Shown piece after piece: positions 10,833-23,199 of a DNA stretch of 64,000 nt. This DNA comes from Saccopteryx bilineata (lineage: Eukaryota; Chordata; Mammalia; Chiroptera; Emballonuridae): assembly GCF_036850765.1 (NCBI RefSeq), contig NC_089495.1:200443347-200507346 (forward strand). The letters run 5' to 3'. Numbering within the stretch: the first letter of the stretch is position 1; every line of letters starts with the position of its first letter. The notes under the pieces are model-generated. The model saw only the letters and a program-made list of their open reading frames with translations, was not told the origin of the DNA and ran no database searches. The position numbers were made by a program, and so were the translations under genes.

Positions 10833-11819
10833 TCGCCACCATCCCAGCTTGGAGGAAGAGGCTGTTTGGTTTTTTGTTTTTTTTTCTGGATTGACTCACT
10901 TCTCACTTCTTTCCCACACAGAGGTGGTATTTACGCTATCTGAGGATGACCAGGCGTCTTGGCCTAGACACAAGAGTTTTATTATTCATTAATTCACTTG
11001 AGCCTTGCTCCCAACGAAATGGGCTTCATCACCCCCATTATAAAGATGAAGAAACCAAGAGTCTTGAAGATGGCATAGCAGTCCCCAAAATGAAACCCAG
11101 GACTCTTGATCGCAGCCTGAGGCCTCTCAAGGAGAGGGTGGTGGCAAAACTGGGACTCAAATTTGGGGCTTTCTTCTCCTAAACCACAGATTGGAGGGAG
11201 GGGGTCACAGGCAAGAGGACAGGAAGAGAGAGGTTAGAGGAGAGAAGAGAAAACAAGAGACTGCTTGAGGGCTTCGGAAGGAGGTCAGGGTGGGACAATA
11301 ACACAGTGCCACTCTATCCGCCACTAACCCACTGGCTGACCTTCAGGAGTCCCTTCTCCTCCTAGTCGGGGACAGGGTTAAACCCAGTCACTTCTAAGGT
11401 TCCTTCAAGGACAGACCTCCAGGGATCTTTACACCTTTGAAAAGGCTCATGCTGGAACAGCTCTGCTCAGAACCGTCCTGTGGCCTTGTGCGTTAGAGGA
11501 ATCGTGACTTCTCTAGTTTGCATCCAAGGTCCCAGCCTCACCTCTTGCCCATACCTTCTGCTCCAGGCACAGTGTCCTCCATGTCCCCTCCCATGCTTCC
11601 CCTATGCTTGCATACGTGTCCTTCCCTCTACCTAGCTGAGTCCCCACTGGCCACAGCCCGGCCTGATTCCTTCACAGGAATAAATGCCTGTTGCCTTCTC
11701 CAAGTCCCCGAGATTCTGCTGGCCCACCACTCCCTACCTAGCACTGTGGTAAGAACTCCAATGATCTCGCTTCAACCTCAGAACAACCAGGCCACGTAGA
11801 ATAGGGTAGAATAGAATAG

Positions 11820-12038
11820 TGTGGTTATAAGTGTGGACGTTAGTTTAGAATCCTGCCACTTGCTAGCTATGTGACCTTAGGCCAGTTACTTAGCCTTTCG
11901 TGTCTGAGCTTCCTCATCTGTAAAATAAAGATAACAATACCTCCATCTCAAGATTAATGTAAAGCTTAGATGACTTGCTTCTTGGAAAGCACCTAGGACA
12001 ATAGCCTGGCACATAGCAAAGACACGGTGTATGTTAGC

Positions 12039-12074
<36 letters not shown>

Positions 12075-12095
12075 TATCATTATTATTATTTATAG
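11820..12095 (+). repeat. MIR with expanded (TTA)n tail
   Basis: 'gccacttgctagctatgtgacctta', 'cctcatctgtaaaataaagataa' and 'cctggcacatagcaaag' give a well-preserved MIR. A TTATTA run at 12040-12090 follows. Confidence 0.85.
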
Positions 12096-12330
12096 ATAAG
12101 AAAACAAGCTCAGAGAGGTTAACTATCTTGCCCAATGTCACACAGCGAGACAGTTGTAGAGCCATAATACCTAAACATGTTTAGTTCAGTGACCCTCTTT
12201 GCAGCTTAGAAAATTAAGACCCAGAGAGCGTGAGTGAATTCCTCAGAGTTACACAGCCAACCACAACAGAGCTAGAGCCAGGTCCTCTGGCCCCCAGCTC
12301 GGAGCTCTCCCACTATACCGTACTGTCCCG
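12095..12330 (-). repeat. MIR pair, antisense fragments
   Basis: 'aagctcagagaggttaactatcttgcc' plus 'gtcacacagcgagac' and then a second 'agacccagagagcgtgagtg' with 'gttacacagcc' indicate two adjacent antisense MIR-type fragments. Confidence 0.6.
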
Positions 12331-12659
12331 TTCGTATTTCCTACAGCGCCTGAATTGTGCTTTACAGTTTATAAATCACGTTCACATCCGTGATCTAACG
12401 GAGGCCGCACGGTGAGGCGGGGCAGAGGCTGGACGTGAGAGGGTGAGCCCCCCGCGTGTTCCTCCCCTGTGTCAGCCTGCCTCCTTTCCACTTCATTGAT
12501 CCAAGTGCCAGCTGCAGGCACCGTGGAAGCCGGGAGCCTAGTGGAGGCAGGAGGTAAACAAAGACCAGCCCAGAAAACAGTCTTTTTGAATTCACCAGGG
12601 TGGATGGCTCTTGTCACTCGTTTCACTCGGGGAACGCTCCAGGAAACAGTAAGCTTCCC

Positions 12660-13800
12660 CTCCCTGGAGGCAATTAAACAAGCATGGCTGCCAGGAGGCA
12701 AATATCACTGCGATTTTCATCACCCAAATGAAGCTCAGAAAGTGAACATCGCGTCAAGTGTTTCCGTCAGAGAAAAATAAATGATCTTTTTAAAGTTCCC
12801 CACCAGCAGGGGGTGTCACGCTGTCCCCTACCTCTGACCCGAGCTCCCCGGAGAGCCCACCCTCCCCCCTGACTCAGGAAGGCCACCCTCCCCTCCCCTC
12901 CTTGAGAGGTGTCACTTGAGCACCATGGCTCTGTCAGTAGTAACAGCCGTAAGATTTGTCCTTTTAATCCAGAATCAATAGCAAATTTCATTTAAAAATA
13001 AATTAAACCAGGCATTGGAAATCATTCACCGTGTGGGCCAGCACCCTCTACAGCGCCGTCTAAACGGCTTCCGTTGGCTCATCTATCAATGCCAAGGTGG
13101 GGGAAATACCCACGCTGCCTGATTCATGGAGAAACTACTTAAATGTATCAGCCCCTAACAATGAGCAATGCGAGCCCAGAGTTGCACCTTTTAACACGCC
13201 AGTAACATGTGGAGCACGGCTTCATAGCAGCTTATCAGAGACCCCTCGGTCACTGGCTTCGAGGGAACCCATTTATAAGGGGGAACAACGGCTTCAGTGT
13301 GTAGCCGCCTAATTTCCAGAATGTATTACTGAGCTCAGAGGAGCAATGGAATCCTATTAAACTCTTATCTGCCATGGGAGGGCTGAAAGTGGTAGGGAAA
13401 GCCAGCCTTGACATAGACATGCTCAGAAAACACCAGGGCTGACCCTGGGAGTGGGGGGTGGGGGAACAAGCCCAAAGCGGATGGGCAGGCGGGACCCCAG
13501 ATGTGTGAAAATATGTGCATTAATAGAGCTCCAGTTTCCAGCGATTACGTTTACATCAGTGAATAAAACTTGGCAATAAAACATCGGAGCTGCGTCTCAG
13601 ACAGCATTTCCTTTTACAGCCTGGTGTATTTCACTCACTATAACAGGAGGCAAGGAGCTGGAGGTGTCCCCGTTTCTCCCCCTTTAATTAAATTTCCTAA
13701 ATTACTGCCCGAGATTTGGATAAAGCGAAAGACTTACGGCTCTGCTAATCACCATCGCGGTTCCCACACCATCCCGGGCGGTGACCCTGACTGTACCAGG
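12660..13800. other. Repeat-poor unique block upstream of VSTM2L
   Basis: About 1.1 kb without recognisable interspersed repeats. It is AT-richer than its neighbours, with retained CpGs and several TAAT/ATTA and CAATTA cores. A CTCF-like CCAGCAGGGGGTGTC lies at 12804-12818. It is a candidate cis-regulatory region; nothing in the sequence proves function. Confidence 0.3.
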
Positions 13801-13899
13801 TTCCAGTATTATTAAAGTGAAATACCGTGGGCATTGCCCTCCTGGGCTCTGGTGTGCAAAGGGAGGTGTGGCCTCAGGAGAAAAATGGGCCCAGGCTCA

Positions 13900-14020
13900 G
13901 GAAAGAGGCCTGAGTTCCAGGACTGGCTTGGCCATCCCCTCACTGTGTGACCTTGGGCAAGTTTCTCTCTCTCTCTCTCTCTCTCTCTCAGCCACACAAG
14001 TCTCCCTTTCCCCCCAAACA
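13900..14020 (+). repeat. MIR core with (CT)n expansion
   Basis: 'ggccatcccctcactgtgtgaccttgggcaagttt' runs directly into a CTCTCT tract at about 13965-13989. Confidence 0.7.
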
Positions 14021-14039
14021 TCCATCTTGAAGCTATTAG

Positions 14040-14230
14040 AATTGATCAGAGGCGGGGGGCAGCCCTTGAGAGCACACTGGGACAGCGTGGGGAACTTTAA
14101 AAGAATCTTAATGCTCAGGCCACGCCCCAGAAAGTCTGACATCATTCATCTGGGGTGAGGTTGAGGCTTTTAAAGAATTTCCCCAGGTGATCCCTGTGCC
14201 CAGCGGGGGTTGGGCACCGCTCATCTAGAC
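14040..14230 (+). repeat. MER5-like hAT fossil
   Basis: 'gaactttaaaagaatctta', 'caggccacgccccagaaagtct' and 'tccccaggtgatccctgtgcccag' follow MER5A order. Confidence 0.6.
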
Positions 14231-14989
14231 ACGGAATTATGGGATGCTGGCGGACTTTAGCGGCTCTGGGGAGGTTGGTTGTTCTTGCGGAGGCTGGCCG
14301 CACCCCTAGGGCTCCTTTCAGTCTACGTGGGGGTGGGGGAGATCTGGGAATTTGCCCACCCAGCAAGTACTCAGGTTCATCCCATGCAGCAGGGCTCCAT
14401 GAGGGGCCACAGTGAGGCCTCCACCAGGTCGGGAGGACAGGGGCTCCTCCTCTTGTGTTCCTTGGGCCCTTGAGGGGCCCCTCTCGGTATGAGGGGTCCA
14501 CCTACCTCTGCTCTCATCTGGAGGGCAGCTCAGGACACCGAGCTGTGACCTCCCACCCAGGTCTGGGACTCGCCTCTCCTCTCATAACTGGTTTCTTTGC
14601 TCACATCCCCACAAGCTGGGCAGGATCTGTGAGAGGCCTCTCGAGTCGGGCTGTGTCCCCGTCACGTGAGCCCTTCTGCTCACATGGCCCTGCTTCACAC
14701 AGACCCAGGTCCTGCTGTCTGCACTCTGCCTCCTCAGAACTCACGGGACAACTAGGGAGCCCCTGTCCAGGCAGAGGGCCACCCCTGGGCCAGAGTCTGG
14801 GGGCAGGGGACGGTCCTCCAGTCTGGGTCTTGTCTCTGCCAGGCTGAATAACCCCATGAATACCCACGGGGTCACTCTGGGGTTTTTCTTCTAGACTCTG
14901 ACCTGGGTGGGTCCCCTAGAGTGAAGATTTCATCTAAAACCTAGAACTTAAAATATCTCTGTTTTGTTTAACAGAGAAGGGTCGTCGAG

Positions 14990-15110
14990 AGCCAACCGCT
15001 GTTGTATAGATGGAGAAACTGAGGCCCAAAAAGGGGTGATGACAAGCCTAAGATCTCACTGGGAAGAAATGGCGGAGCCAGGCTGAGGACCAGGTGTTCT
15101 GACTCCAGGT
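14990..15110 (-). repeat. MIR fragment, antisense
   Basis: 'gatggagaaactgaggccca' and 'cctaagatctcactgggaagaaatggcggagcc' complement the MIR core. Confidence 0.6.
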
Positions 15111-15569
15111 GAGGGCTTTCCCCCACGTGTTCCTGACTGAGGAGTGGATAGGATTCTTCGTCACCTCTCTTGTCAGGCAGCTCTTCCAGAGACACCCCAA
15201 CTCTGGCCTCCCAAAGGGGGCATGTCTCCAAAGTCCAAAGAATCCCTCTAAGCCTTAGCCCTCCGATCTGAACCGGAGCCCATAAATCGTGTTCTACCCA
15301 ACCCAGTGATATGTCCACATGGCACACATCCGTGTTGTCCCAGCACGGAGCCTAATGATAGTCCCCATCAAAGGCAATTAACTGCATCAGAGAGACGGGG
15401 TTCCTAGGGCCCTTCGCCCTGCAAACCGGGTGCTTATTAAACACAACGGGACAGCAGGGTCTCTGCCAATTTCGAGGCTCTGCTTGTGAGAGTGTTCTTT
15501 AAGTGCTGAAATGACTTTAATGGCGTGGTTAATGCCAGTCTAAGTACTCTACGGCTGTAATTAGCTAAA

Positions 15570-15902
15570 CTAACGCTGTCCGGTAGAAATCAAATGCAAG
15601 CCGACGTGTAATTTTAAATTTTCTCTCTCTCTCTTTTTTTTTTAAAAAAAGAAAGAGAAGCAAGTGAAATTAATTTAATACTATATTTCACATAACCCAA
15701 TGTACCAAACCTATTGTCATTTCAACACTTATCCAATATGAAACATTATTCACGAGACATGTTACACTCCCTCTGGGTACCAGGTGGTCAGAATCCAGCA
15801 TGTGTGTTTCACGCTGACGGCCCCTCTCAATTGGGATTGGCCACATTTCCAGCGTTCAATAGCCACATGGGGTCGTGACTACTGCGGTGGACAGTGCGGA
15901 CA
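15570..15902 (+). mobile_element. Charlie-type non-autonomous hAT fossil
   Basis: The ends CGCTGTCCGGTAG and GCGGTGGACAGTGCG are imperfect inverted repeats. The interior ('atgcaagccgacgtgtaattttaaattttc', 'caatagccacatggggtcgtgactac') matches a common mammal-wide MER hAT family that I recognise but cannot name with certainty. Confidence 0.7.
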
Positions 15903-15964
15903 TAGACCCCTCCAAAGGGAGGGCTGGGGCCAGTATCTCCATAGATCCGACCCAGGGGAAGGGA

Positions 15965-16115
15965 ATGGGCATCTACTGAACACTTCCTGTGTGCCAGGCA
16001 CTGGGAGGTAGGGGGTGTTCAACCCATCTCATAGCTGAGACAACTGAGGCTCAGAGAGGTCAAGTGACTGGGCTGAAGTCACACAGTGGCTGGGACCAAG
16101 GTCCGCCACCCCAGG
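15965..16115 (-). repeat. MIR, antisense
   Basis: 'tactgaacacttcctgtgtgccaggcactg', 'gacaactgaggctcagagaggtcaag' and 'cacacagtggctggga' give a clear antisense MIR. Confidence 0.75.
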
Positions 16116-16349
16116 CCTCTGCTGTCAAAGCCCTCAGGTAGAGAGAGGCACAGGCCCTGAGAGGGCCAGCCAGGTGACAGCTGAGGCTGAGCCTGTCCAC
16201 AGGGCCCCTCCCTCGGGACTTATTTCCCTTTTTGCTTCTCTCGCTGAGTCACAACGTCCTTTTGAGACTTCCTGCTGCAAAGCACCGTGAGCCTGGAGCA
16301 GGGGTTCGCCCAGCCTCCCCTGAAGGGGTGCTGAAGGTGACACAGCCGC

Positions 16350-16368
16350 TGGCCACCAGGTGGCCTGT
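16350..16368 (+). promoter_or_regulatory. CTCF-like motif
   Basis: TGGCCACCAGGTGGCCTGT begins with the CTCF motif start TGGCCACCAGG and continues with the tolerated TGGC core. It is outside any young repeat, about 7 kb upstream of VSTM2L. Confidence 0.45.
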
Positions 16369-16474
16369 CTGTATTTAACCTCAGGAAAAAGGTTCCTTTG
16401 GCTCCAAGTCTGCTGTTTGGGGCCCAGATCTCAGCTGGGTAGAGGGGAGAAGATCAGCCCAGCCAACTCTTTCT

Positions 16475-16812
16475 TTTTTATTTTTTAATTTTTATTTATT
16501 TATCCCTTCTTTTTCCAAGTGAGAGGAGGGGAGATAGAGAGATAGACTCCTGCATGTGCCTCCACCGGGATCCACCCGGCGACCCCCATCTGGGGCCATG
16601 CTCGCAACTGAGCTATTTTTAGCACCTGAGGTGGAGGCTCCACAGAGCCATCCTCAGCACCTGGGGCCGATGTGCTCAAACCAAGGGAGCCATGGCTGCA
16701 GGAGAGAGAGAGAGAGAGAAGCAGAAGGTTGCTTCTCTCGTGTGATCAGGAATCGAACCTGGGACATCCACACGCTAGGCCGACGCTCTACCACTGAGCA
16801 GCTAGCCAGGGC
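16475..16812 (-). mobile_element. tRNA-derived SINE, GCCCTGGC-head family, antisense
   Basis: The complement shows the tRNA-like head with B box at the right end and a T-rich tail at the left. Target-site duplications CAGCCAACTCTTTCT (16460-16474) and CAGCCAACTCCTTCT (16813-16827) differ at one base. It contains an interrupted (AG)n tract. Confidence 0.9.
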
Positions 16813-17553
16813 CAGCCAACTCCTTCTGATGCTGGGGTTCGGTTCCCTACCTCTGGAAGGCGCCCTCTGCTCTGCAGCCTTCCCATCTCTGAAGTGGGAG
16901 AGGGGGCACAGCCTGGTCATCGCTGCAGCCCTTCCAGCTCCGTACTGTAGACGGAAACGGGGTCCAGCGACTGACCAAACCTGGTGTCCAACACAGATCT
17001 CCAGAGAGCCAGGCTCTAAACCCAGAGCCGGGGCATCCAACCACAGGAACGCCATTCCCCTGGGGAGACGTCCAGCCAGGATGGGGGTGGGGGAAGACTG
17101 GCTAAACTGAGCCGGGCTGCTGGGCCTACATCTTGGCGGAGGGGTTTCCCCGGGGGTCCCTGCTTGTGAGGCAGCAACCCCTGGGTGTCCTGGGTCTCTC
17201 ATATGAAACATCAACTGGCAGAACGTGGATGGAGGTGCCAGGTAATTATATTGAAATGGCTGGAACTGGCTCCATGCTTTCATGGCACTCGCCAGCACTC
17301 GTAAATCATGCTGCCGCAGCTCAAGGAGGGGGTAAATTCCCCTCTAATCCAGGAGCATCTCTGGGATTAGTACAGCATTCAGGGGGCTTTCAGGGCCTCC
17401 CTCCACCCCTGCCTCCAGAGGAAAAGCAGCCTTCTGGAGCAGAAGTGGACACGGGCTTGCAGCAGGCTGAGTGGAAGCTCCCCCCATGAGAAACCAAGTT
17501 AAGAACAATAATGCAAAAACTAACATGAACAGCTATTATTAAAAATATTTATA

Positions 17554-18041
17554 CACATGCAGCCCCATGTTCATTGCTGCATTGTTCACAAAGACATGGA
17601 AACAATCAAAAAGCCCTTCAATAGATGACTGGATAAAGAAGGTGTGGTACATATATACTATGGAATACTACTCAGCCATAAGAAATGATGACATCGGATC
17701 ATTTACAACATGGATGGACCTTGATAACATTATACGGAGTGAAATAATTAAATCAGAAAATACTAAGAACTATATGATTCCATACATAGGCGGGACATAA
17801 AAATGAGACTCAGGGACATGGACAAGAGGGTGGTGGTTACCGGGGAAGGGGGGGTGGAGAGAGAGGGGGTGGGGGAAGGGAGGGGCACAAATAAAACCAG
17901 ATAGAAGGTGACAGAAGACAATTTGACTTTGGGTGATGGGTATGCAACATAATCAAATGTCAAAATAACCTGGAGATGTTTTCTCTGAACCTATGTACCC
18001 TAATTAATCAATGTCACCACATTAAAATTAATAATAAAGGA
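17554..18041 (+). mobile_element. 5'-truncated L1 (ORF2 3' end plus 3' UTR)
   Basis: The insertion is flanked by an exact 13-bp target duplication AAAAATATTTATA (17541-17553 and 18042-18054). It begins within the end of L1 ORF2; the plus frame around 17567-17800 reads the usual YTMEYYSAI segment. A G-rich 3' UTR and an A-rich end follow. It is a dead-on-arrival copy, missing all but the last few hundred bases of a full L1. The perfect duplication suggests a fairly recent insertion. Confidence 0.92.
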
Positions 18042-18128
18042 AAAAATATTTATAAAAGCTTTTGGGGAAAAGAACAAGGCAGCTTCAGAGGGAAGAGTGT
18101 TCCCAGGACCGTGTGCATATTTTTATTT

Positions 18129-18225
18129 TCCATCCACCCATCAATCCATCCATCCACCCACCCATCCACCCACCCATTCATCTACCCACCCACCCATCCA
18201 CCCATTCATCCATTTATCCATCCAA
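18129..18225 (+). repeat. (CATC)n/(CACC)n microsatellite
   Basis: Imperfect tandem CATC and CACC tetramers. Confidence 0.95.
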
Positions 18226-18254
18226 TACTGATCATCTATCCAATATTTGCTCTT

Positions 18255-18380
18255 TGCTGGTGTGGTGCAGTGATGAGAGCCCCCCCCCTACTGGATTAAA
18301 ATCCTAACCTGTGTGACCTTGGACAAGTCTCTTCACCTCTCTGAGCTTCAGGTTCCTCATCTGAGAAATGTGCACACCCA
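18255..18380 (+). repeat. MIR SINE fossil
   Basis: 'aatcctaacctgtgtgaccttggacaagtctc' and 'gagcttcaggttcctcatctgagaaatg' are MIR sense. Confidence 0.75.
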
Positions 18381-18569
18381 CCTTCCCCCCACCTAGCCCC
18401 AGGGTGGTCGCAAGAGCAGATGAGACAGCATCTCAGCACCCGCTGGACAGTCAGGCACCATGCCTGTGGATTTAAATCTATCTTTCCCCCGCAAACCTCC
18501 CCTGCTCAAACAGCCTTGCAGGGCACAGTTCTGACTAGGCACACATGCTCTTACGTGTGGATGAGCTCT

Positions 18570-18785
18570 GTGCAGCAGACGCATACCGGCCTTATCGGAA
18601 GCCAGACAGAAGTGGGCTTCTGAGCTGGGTGATCTCAGCTTTTCTGGGCCTCCGCCTCCTAATCTCTGAAGTGGAGAGGATGATCTCTGTCTTACTGGGG
18701 CTTGTGAAAATTGAGACATGCGGGAAACCCCTGCTCCAGCACCCGGCACACAGGAGAGACTCAATAAGTGTTAGCTATTGATTTG
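18570..18785 (+). repeat. MIR-like fossil
   Basis: 'ctgggcctccgcctcctaatctctgaagtgg' and an 'aataagtgttagctattg' end follow MIR order in diverged form. Confidence 0.5.
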
Positions 18786-19384
18786 TTTGTTGGCACTCTT
18801 TCTACGGTCATCTGTAGCTGCCAGGGACTCTCCACCCTACCTTACTGCACTGCCTCATTGTGCAAGTGGGGAAACTGAGGCCCAGAGCAGGGCAGAGGCT
18901 CCGGAGGCCACACATCCCGTGGACAGGCAGAGTCAGTCCTGGGTCTCGGGCCGGCGCCTCCCTCCATCACTGTCCTCCACCCTGTGCCTCACTGACCCCT
19001 CTCGGCCAGGGGAACCAGAGCCCCAGCATGGACCAGAGAGGAGGCTTGAAGGTCTATGTCCCCAGGGAGGCCACATCTGCCCAAAGGTCAGGTGTGTGAC
19101 CTATGGGCACCAGTTCAGCCCTGGTTGGTCTCAGCCTCTCCTGCATCCAGTAGTCAATCTCTGTTCCTGCTTCCCTGGGCCCTGGAGTCAGAGCGCGGGA
19201 ACTAGCCAGGTGGTTCCGAGGACCAGCATGTCTTCCTTCGGGGCCACTGTCCCCTTCCACCGGGTAGGGGGGTGGAAGGCTCCAGTGCCCTCTGAGCAGG
19301 GGCTCTCTCCCACCCCCACCCTCGACTTGAATGGCTGGGGTGGGGGGAGGTTGAGCTGATTGTACAAGAGGTAGCTGAAGAGGT

Positions 19385-19540
19385 AGCACGCTGTGCTCTG
19401 GGTTTGGATCCCAACTCTGTCCCTTTCTGGCTGTGCGACCTTGGGCCTTTTCCCTCTCTGAGCCTCTGTTTCCTCATCTGTAAAATGGGAATAAAAACAG
19501 AGCCTATCACAAAGCGTTGTACGAGTCAAACATCCCTCCC
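19385..19540 (+). repeat. MIR SINE fossil
   Basis: 'ggctgtgcgaccttgggcc' and 'tgtttcctcatctgtaaaatgggaataaaa' are unmistakable MIR. Confidence 0.8.
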
Positions 19541-20339
19541 TCACTAACAGGCCTGATGGACGGCAAGCGCACGGTCAGTAATGGCCGCGGTGTATCCCTG
19601 GACACCCGGTGGCCGAGGCCCATCAGGGCCCGACTTCCTGTGTCACTGGTCTGACTGGGTGGCCGTTCTCCAGGTGCGCTCCAGCACAGGTCTGGAGAAG
19701 TCTAGGGACTCAGAGAAGCTGTAAGGCAGGCTGGGCCTCAGAGCCCTCAGGAGGCTTCCAGCCCCACTGACAACAGCAGGGAGCACGCCGCCTAGAACAA
19801 GGGAGGGGATGGTCCACTCCGCTCTGCCTTGCTCTGCCCAGCCTGGGTCTCCTCCGCCCCTGAAGGGAAGGGGCCGGCAGGACGGGGTGCGCTTGCAGAC
19901 CGCTCCTTTTCAGCTGGGTGAACTTGTCAGCATCTGGGAGGACCCACAAGTCTGGCTCTGGCCCTGGCTCTCAGCAGCCCTGACCCAGGTGTCCCTCTCG
20001 ATAGACATCTCCTCTTGAACGGCTACCGGAGCCCAACGTGTCCCAAAGCTGTGATCCTCCCAAGTCGGGCCCTCCTCCAGTCCTCCCCATCTCGGGAGTA
20101 GCCCCCCATCCATCCACCCATCCTGCACCCTGAGATCTAACCCAGCCCTCAGTCCTGCCCACAGACCATCCCTCTCCCCCACCTGCTTTCCCCCTGGCTG
20201 GCCCCGCCCACAGCCCCCTCTGTCACCAGCTGCAGGAAGCCCCTGTTCCCCTCTGCCCACCCCCAGTACCCACAAGGGCCAGAGGGGGTGCTTTTACAAA
20301 TGCAAACCCAACCACCCTCTTTTACTCAGAGCTCTAATT

Positions 20340-20560
20340 GGTTTCGACTGCTCAGAATAAACTGCGAACAGCTTCCTTCTGTGACCCGCCTCCCACGAGC
20401 TCCCCTCACTCTCACTTCCAGCCACTTTGCCTTCTGGTGGTTGTTCCAGAATGTATCAAGCTCCCTCCCACCATCGTTCCCTTTGCCTGGAATACCCTCG
20501 CACCAGACTGACTTCAGTACCACTGCCCAGAGGGGCCAGCTGTCCCTAGCACGGTGGGCG
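20340..20560 (+). repeat. Probable L2 3'-end fragment
   Basis: Pyrimidine-rich sequence with a 'ctttgcctggaatacc'-type phrase typical of L2 3' ends; heavily diverged. Confidence 0.4.
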
Positions 20561-21149
20561 CTCGCCCCACGCCCCTCTCCTTGGCAGCCCTGACACCCCT
20601 GACCGGCCTCAAGTTGGGTCTGATTTCCCTCACTCTCTGGTTCTCCGAGCCTAGCGCGTGGTGGGGCCCCAGGCCGAGTCCCTGAGTGAAGGAGGGAGAG
20701 AAGCAATGGGAGAACGGACAGAGAGATGTAACTCAGCCTGGGTTGGGGGAGGGGGGAGCAGAAGATGTGGGGCAGGGCCTGATGGCTGAATTTCAGCTGC
20801 GGGGGATTCGGGCCCTGCTGGGACACCAGCTCTCTGTGTCACTCTCTAGGCATCAGCTTCCCTGGGAGAATGAGTGAGGTCTCCAAGGTTCCCCCGCACC
20901 CTGGAGGTCTGTGTTCTGGGATGGGAAGGAGGTAAGCAAGTGGCAGGGCTGGGGCCTGAGGGGAGTCTGGGGGAGTTAGGCAAGGTCTACACAAGAACAC
21001 ACGTTCCTACAGTCAGAGCTGTCCTGCCGCAGCGCAGGTTGCCTGGGGGTGTGGTTAGCAGGGAGGAGGAGTGAGCTCACCATCGCTGGAGGCATGCAAG
21101 CAGCCGTGCTGCAGGAAGGACCCCGCACTGCCTGGAATTCAGAAAGGCA

Positions 21150-21330
21150 GAGGCTCTAGGGGCCAGTGCCAGTTCCATCATTAGCTGGGTGACCTTGGGC
21201 AAGTTGGTTCGGCGCTCTCAGTCTCCCAGAGCACCTAATCTAGAAAACAGAGGTACAGTGACGACCTTGCAAGGTTTCAGAAAGATGCACGGGGCCTGGG
21301 GCGGTGTGAGTGTTTGACAAGCACCAGCAT
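21150..21330 (+). repeat. MIR SINE fossil
   Basis: 'tccatcattagctgggtgaccttgggcaagtt' and the downstream tail are MIR sense. Confidence 0.7.
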
Positions 21331-23199
21331 CTCGCCCAGCCCAGCCTGCATGCACACCCAGGAGAAAATCCTGGCCAGGCTCAGCCAGACTGGCTGCTTC
21401 ACACCTGCCACCCCCACATCCAGCAAGAGCCTGGGCCCCCAGTTACAGGGTACTGTGGGGCGCTCTCCTGGGCCCTCATGTCCGGGATCTCTGGCCTTGA
21501 CCCTGGAGCCCAGGTCAAAGGGCAGGCTAGAGTGGGTCCCTTCCCAAGCGCCGTGCCCCCTGCAGACCCGCGGGCCTGTGAGTGTCCTCTCCAGCTCCCC
21601 TCCTCCATCCCTGTGAGTGTCCTCTCCTGCTCCCCTCCTCCGCCCCCTCCTGGCAGGGAGCCCCATCCTTTCCACGCCTCCCAATCACTGCAAACTACCT
21701 CATCAATCATGTTCTCTCTAATTAACTTCTAATTTACCTCTTTAGTCAAATCTGTTTACAATCAGAGACAAGAAAACACGCAGCAGCTCGAGGTGCGGAT
21801 ATGGGGACCAGCCCCCGGGATGGTGAAGAATCAATCAACCTTGCCCCCGGGGGCGGGAGCCCCATGCTCCCCTCCCCCACGGCGCGGGCTGAGGGCTCCA
21901 GAGGTCAGGGCCAGGGGGAGCACTTGGCCCAGTCATGCCCTGGCCCCCAGTCGTCTGCCATTCAGCACCTCTGTCCCCTAGAGGGCTGTCCTGCAGTGCC
22001 ACCTGGCCACAAGTCCCCTGCCCCCTGCTGCCCCAGTCCCTGGCGGATGCCCTCTGTCTGGGTGGGCAGCTCTGCACGGCGGTGGACAGACATTCTGCCA
22101 CTTTCTGGCTGTGCGGCCTCAGAAAATGGCCAGACGGTTTCTGCTTCCCCCACCTGCCATGTGAGGGTTAACACAACACCACCCACCTTGCAGGCCGCAG
22201 TAGAAATGTCATCCCCAACCGGGCCTGGCCTGGACTCTGCGCTCAGCTTTCTTTGTTTTTTTTTTGTTTTTTTTGGTTTTTTTGCTGTATTTCAGATGTT
22301 TCCAATTCTAAAATTTTGAACTTCCAGAAAGGTTGCAAACACAGTACGTGACACGCCGCCACGTCCAAATATTTAAGTGTGCATTTTCTAAAAAGACAGA
22401 TATTTTTACATAACCACAATACAACCACCAGAATTGGGGAATCTGTGTTGAAACATGGCTACTGCCTCTTCTCAGCCAGGGCCGGTGTTTCAATCCCCCT
22501 GCACCGCTGACGGGCCGGGCGGCCTTGGCTGTGGACGAGGGCCCCTCCAAGGCCCAGCTTTCCTATCTGGAAGGGGGTGGCGAGGTTAATAATCCTTTCT
22601 TGGGTGTGACATTGTGAGCCCATGTGTAGGAAGCCACATGGTGGAGGGGGTTGGGGTTACTGTCACTATCTCAGTGTCGGCAGCAGAGAAGGGGGGGCTC
22701 AGGGAGACCAGGAGTTTGTTCCAGATCACTCGGCATGAAGGCCGGAGTCAGATTCTTGTCGAGGCAGAAGCTCAGGTCATAGGTGGGTCTCACATTCTCC
22801 GTTCAGGGACGGAGGCCCTGAGACTCAGAAAGCCCCGTGACTTCTTTCCTAGGCCCCTTGCCTTAGGCTGCGGGGGACGTGGAAAGCGGGGTGATGGTTA
22901 TTAACAGAGCACCAATAATACTGACATGAAATACTGAGCAAAGTCACGTTGGAGGAGGCCAGTTGTGCGGGTGGCACGGAGGAGCTGTGGGAAAGGGAGG
23001 GCGGAGGGAGGAGACAGCGGGGCCGTGGGGCTCTCAGAGGGGCCTGTGAGCCACCCAAGGTACGGAGCCCTGCCGGGGAGAGCCCGGGGACACCTGCTCC
23101 GCGCTGGCCCCAGGCCTGGCTGTCCGCCACGGGCCCTCTTCTGCGCACTTCTCAGATCGGCTCATTCGCTGCGACAGCTGCCCTGTGGCTCCTTCCGTC

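Noticed and set aside
17567..17800. 77-codon open frame
   Set aside because: It is the tail of L1 ORF2 in a truncated insertion.
18432..18450. Another RE1-like pair: CTCAGCACC and GGACAG
   Set aside because: The half sites are 13 bases apart start to start, neither the canonical 11 nor a known expanded spacing.
21961..21990. RE1 half site TTCAGCACC followed by CTGTCC
   Set aside because: The second half is inverted and wrongly spaced. Single half sites are common by chance.
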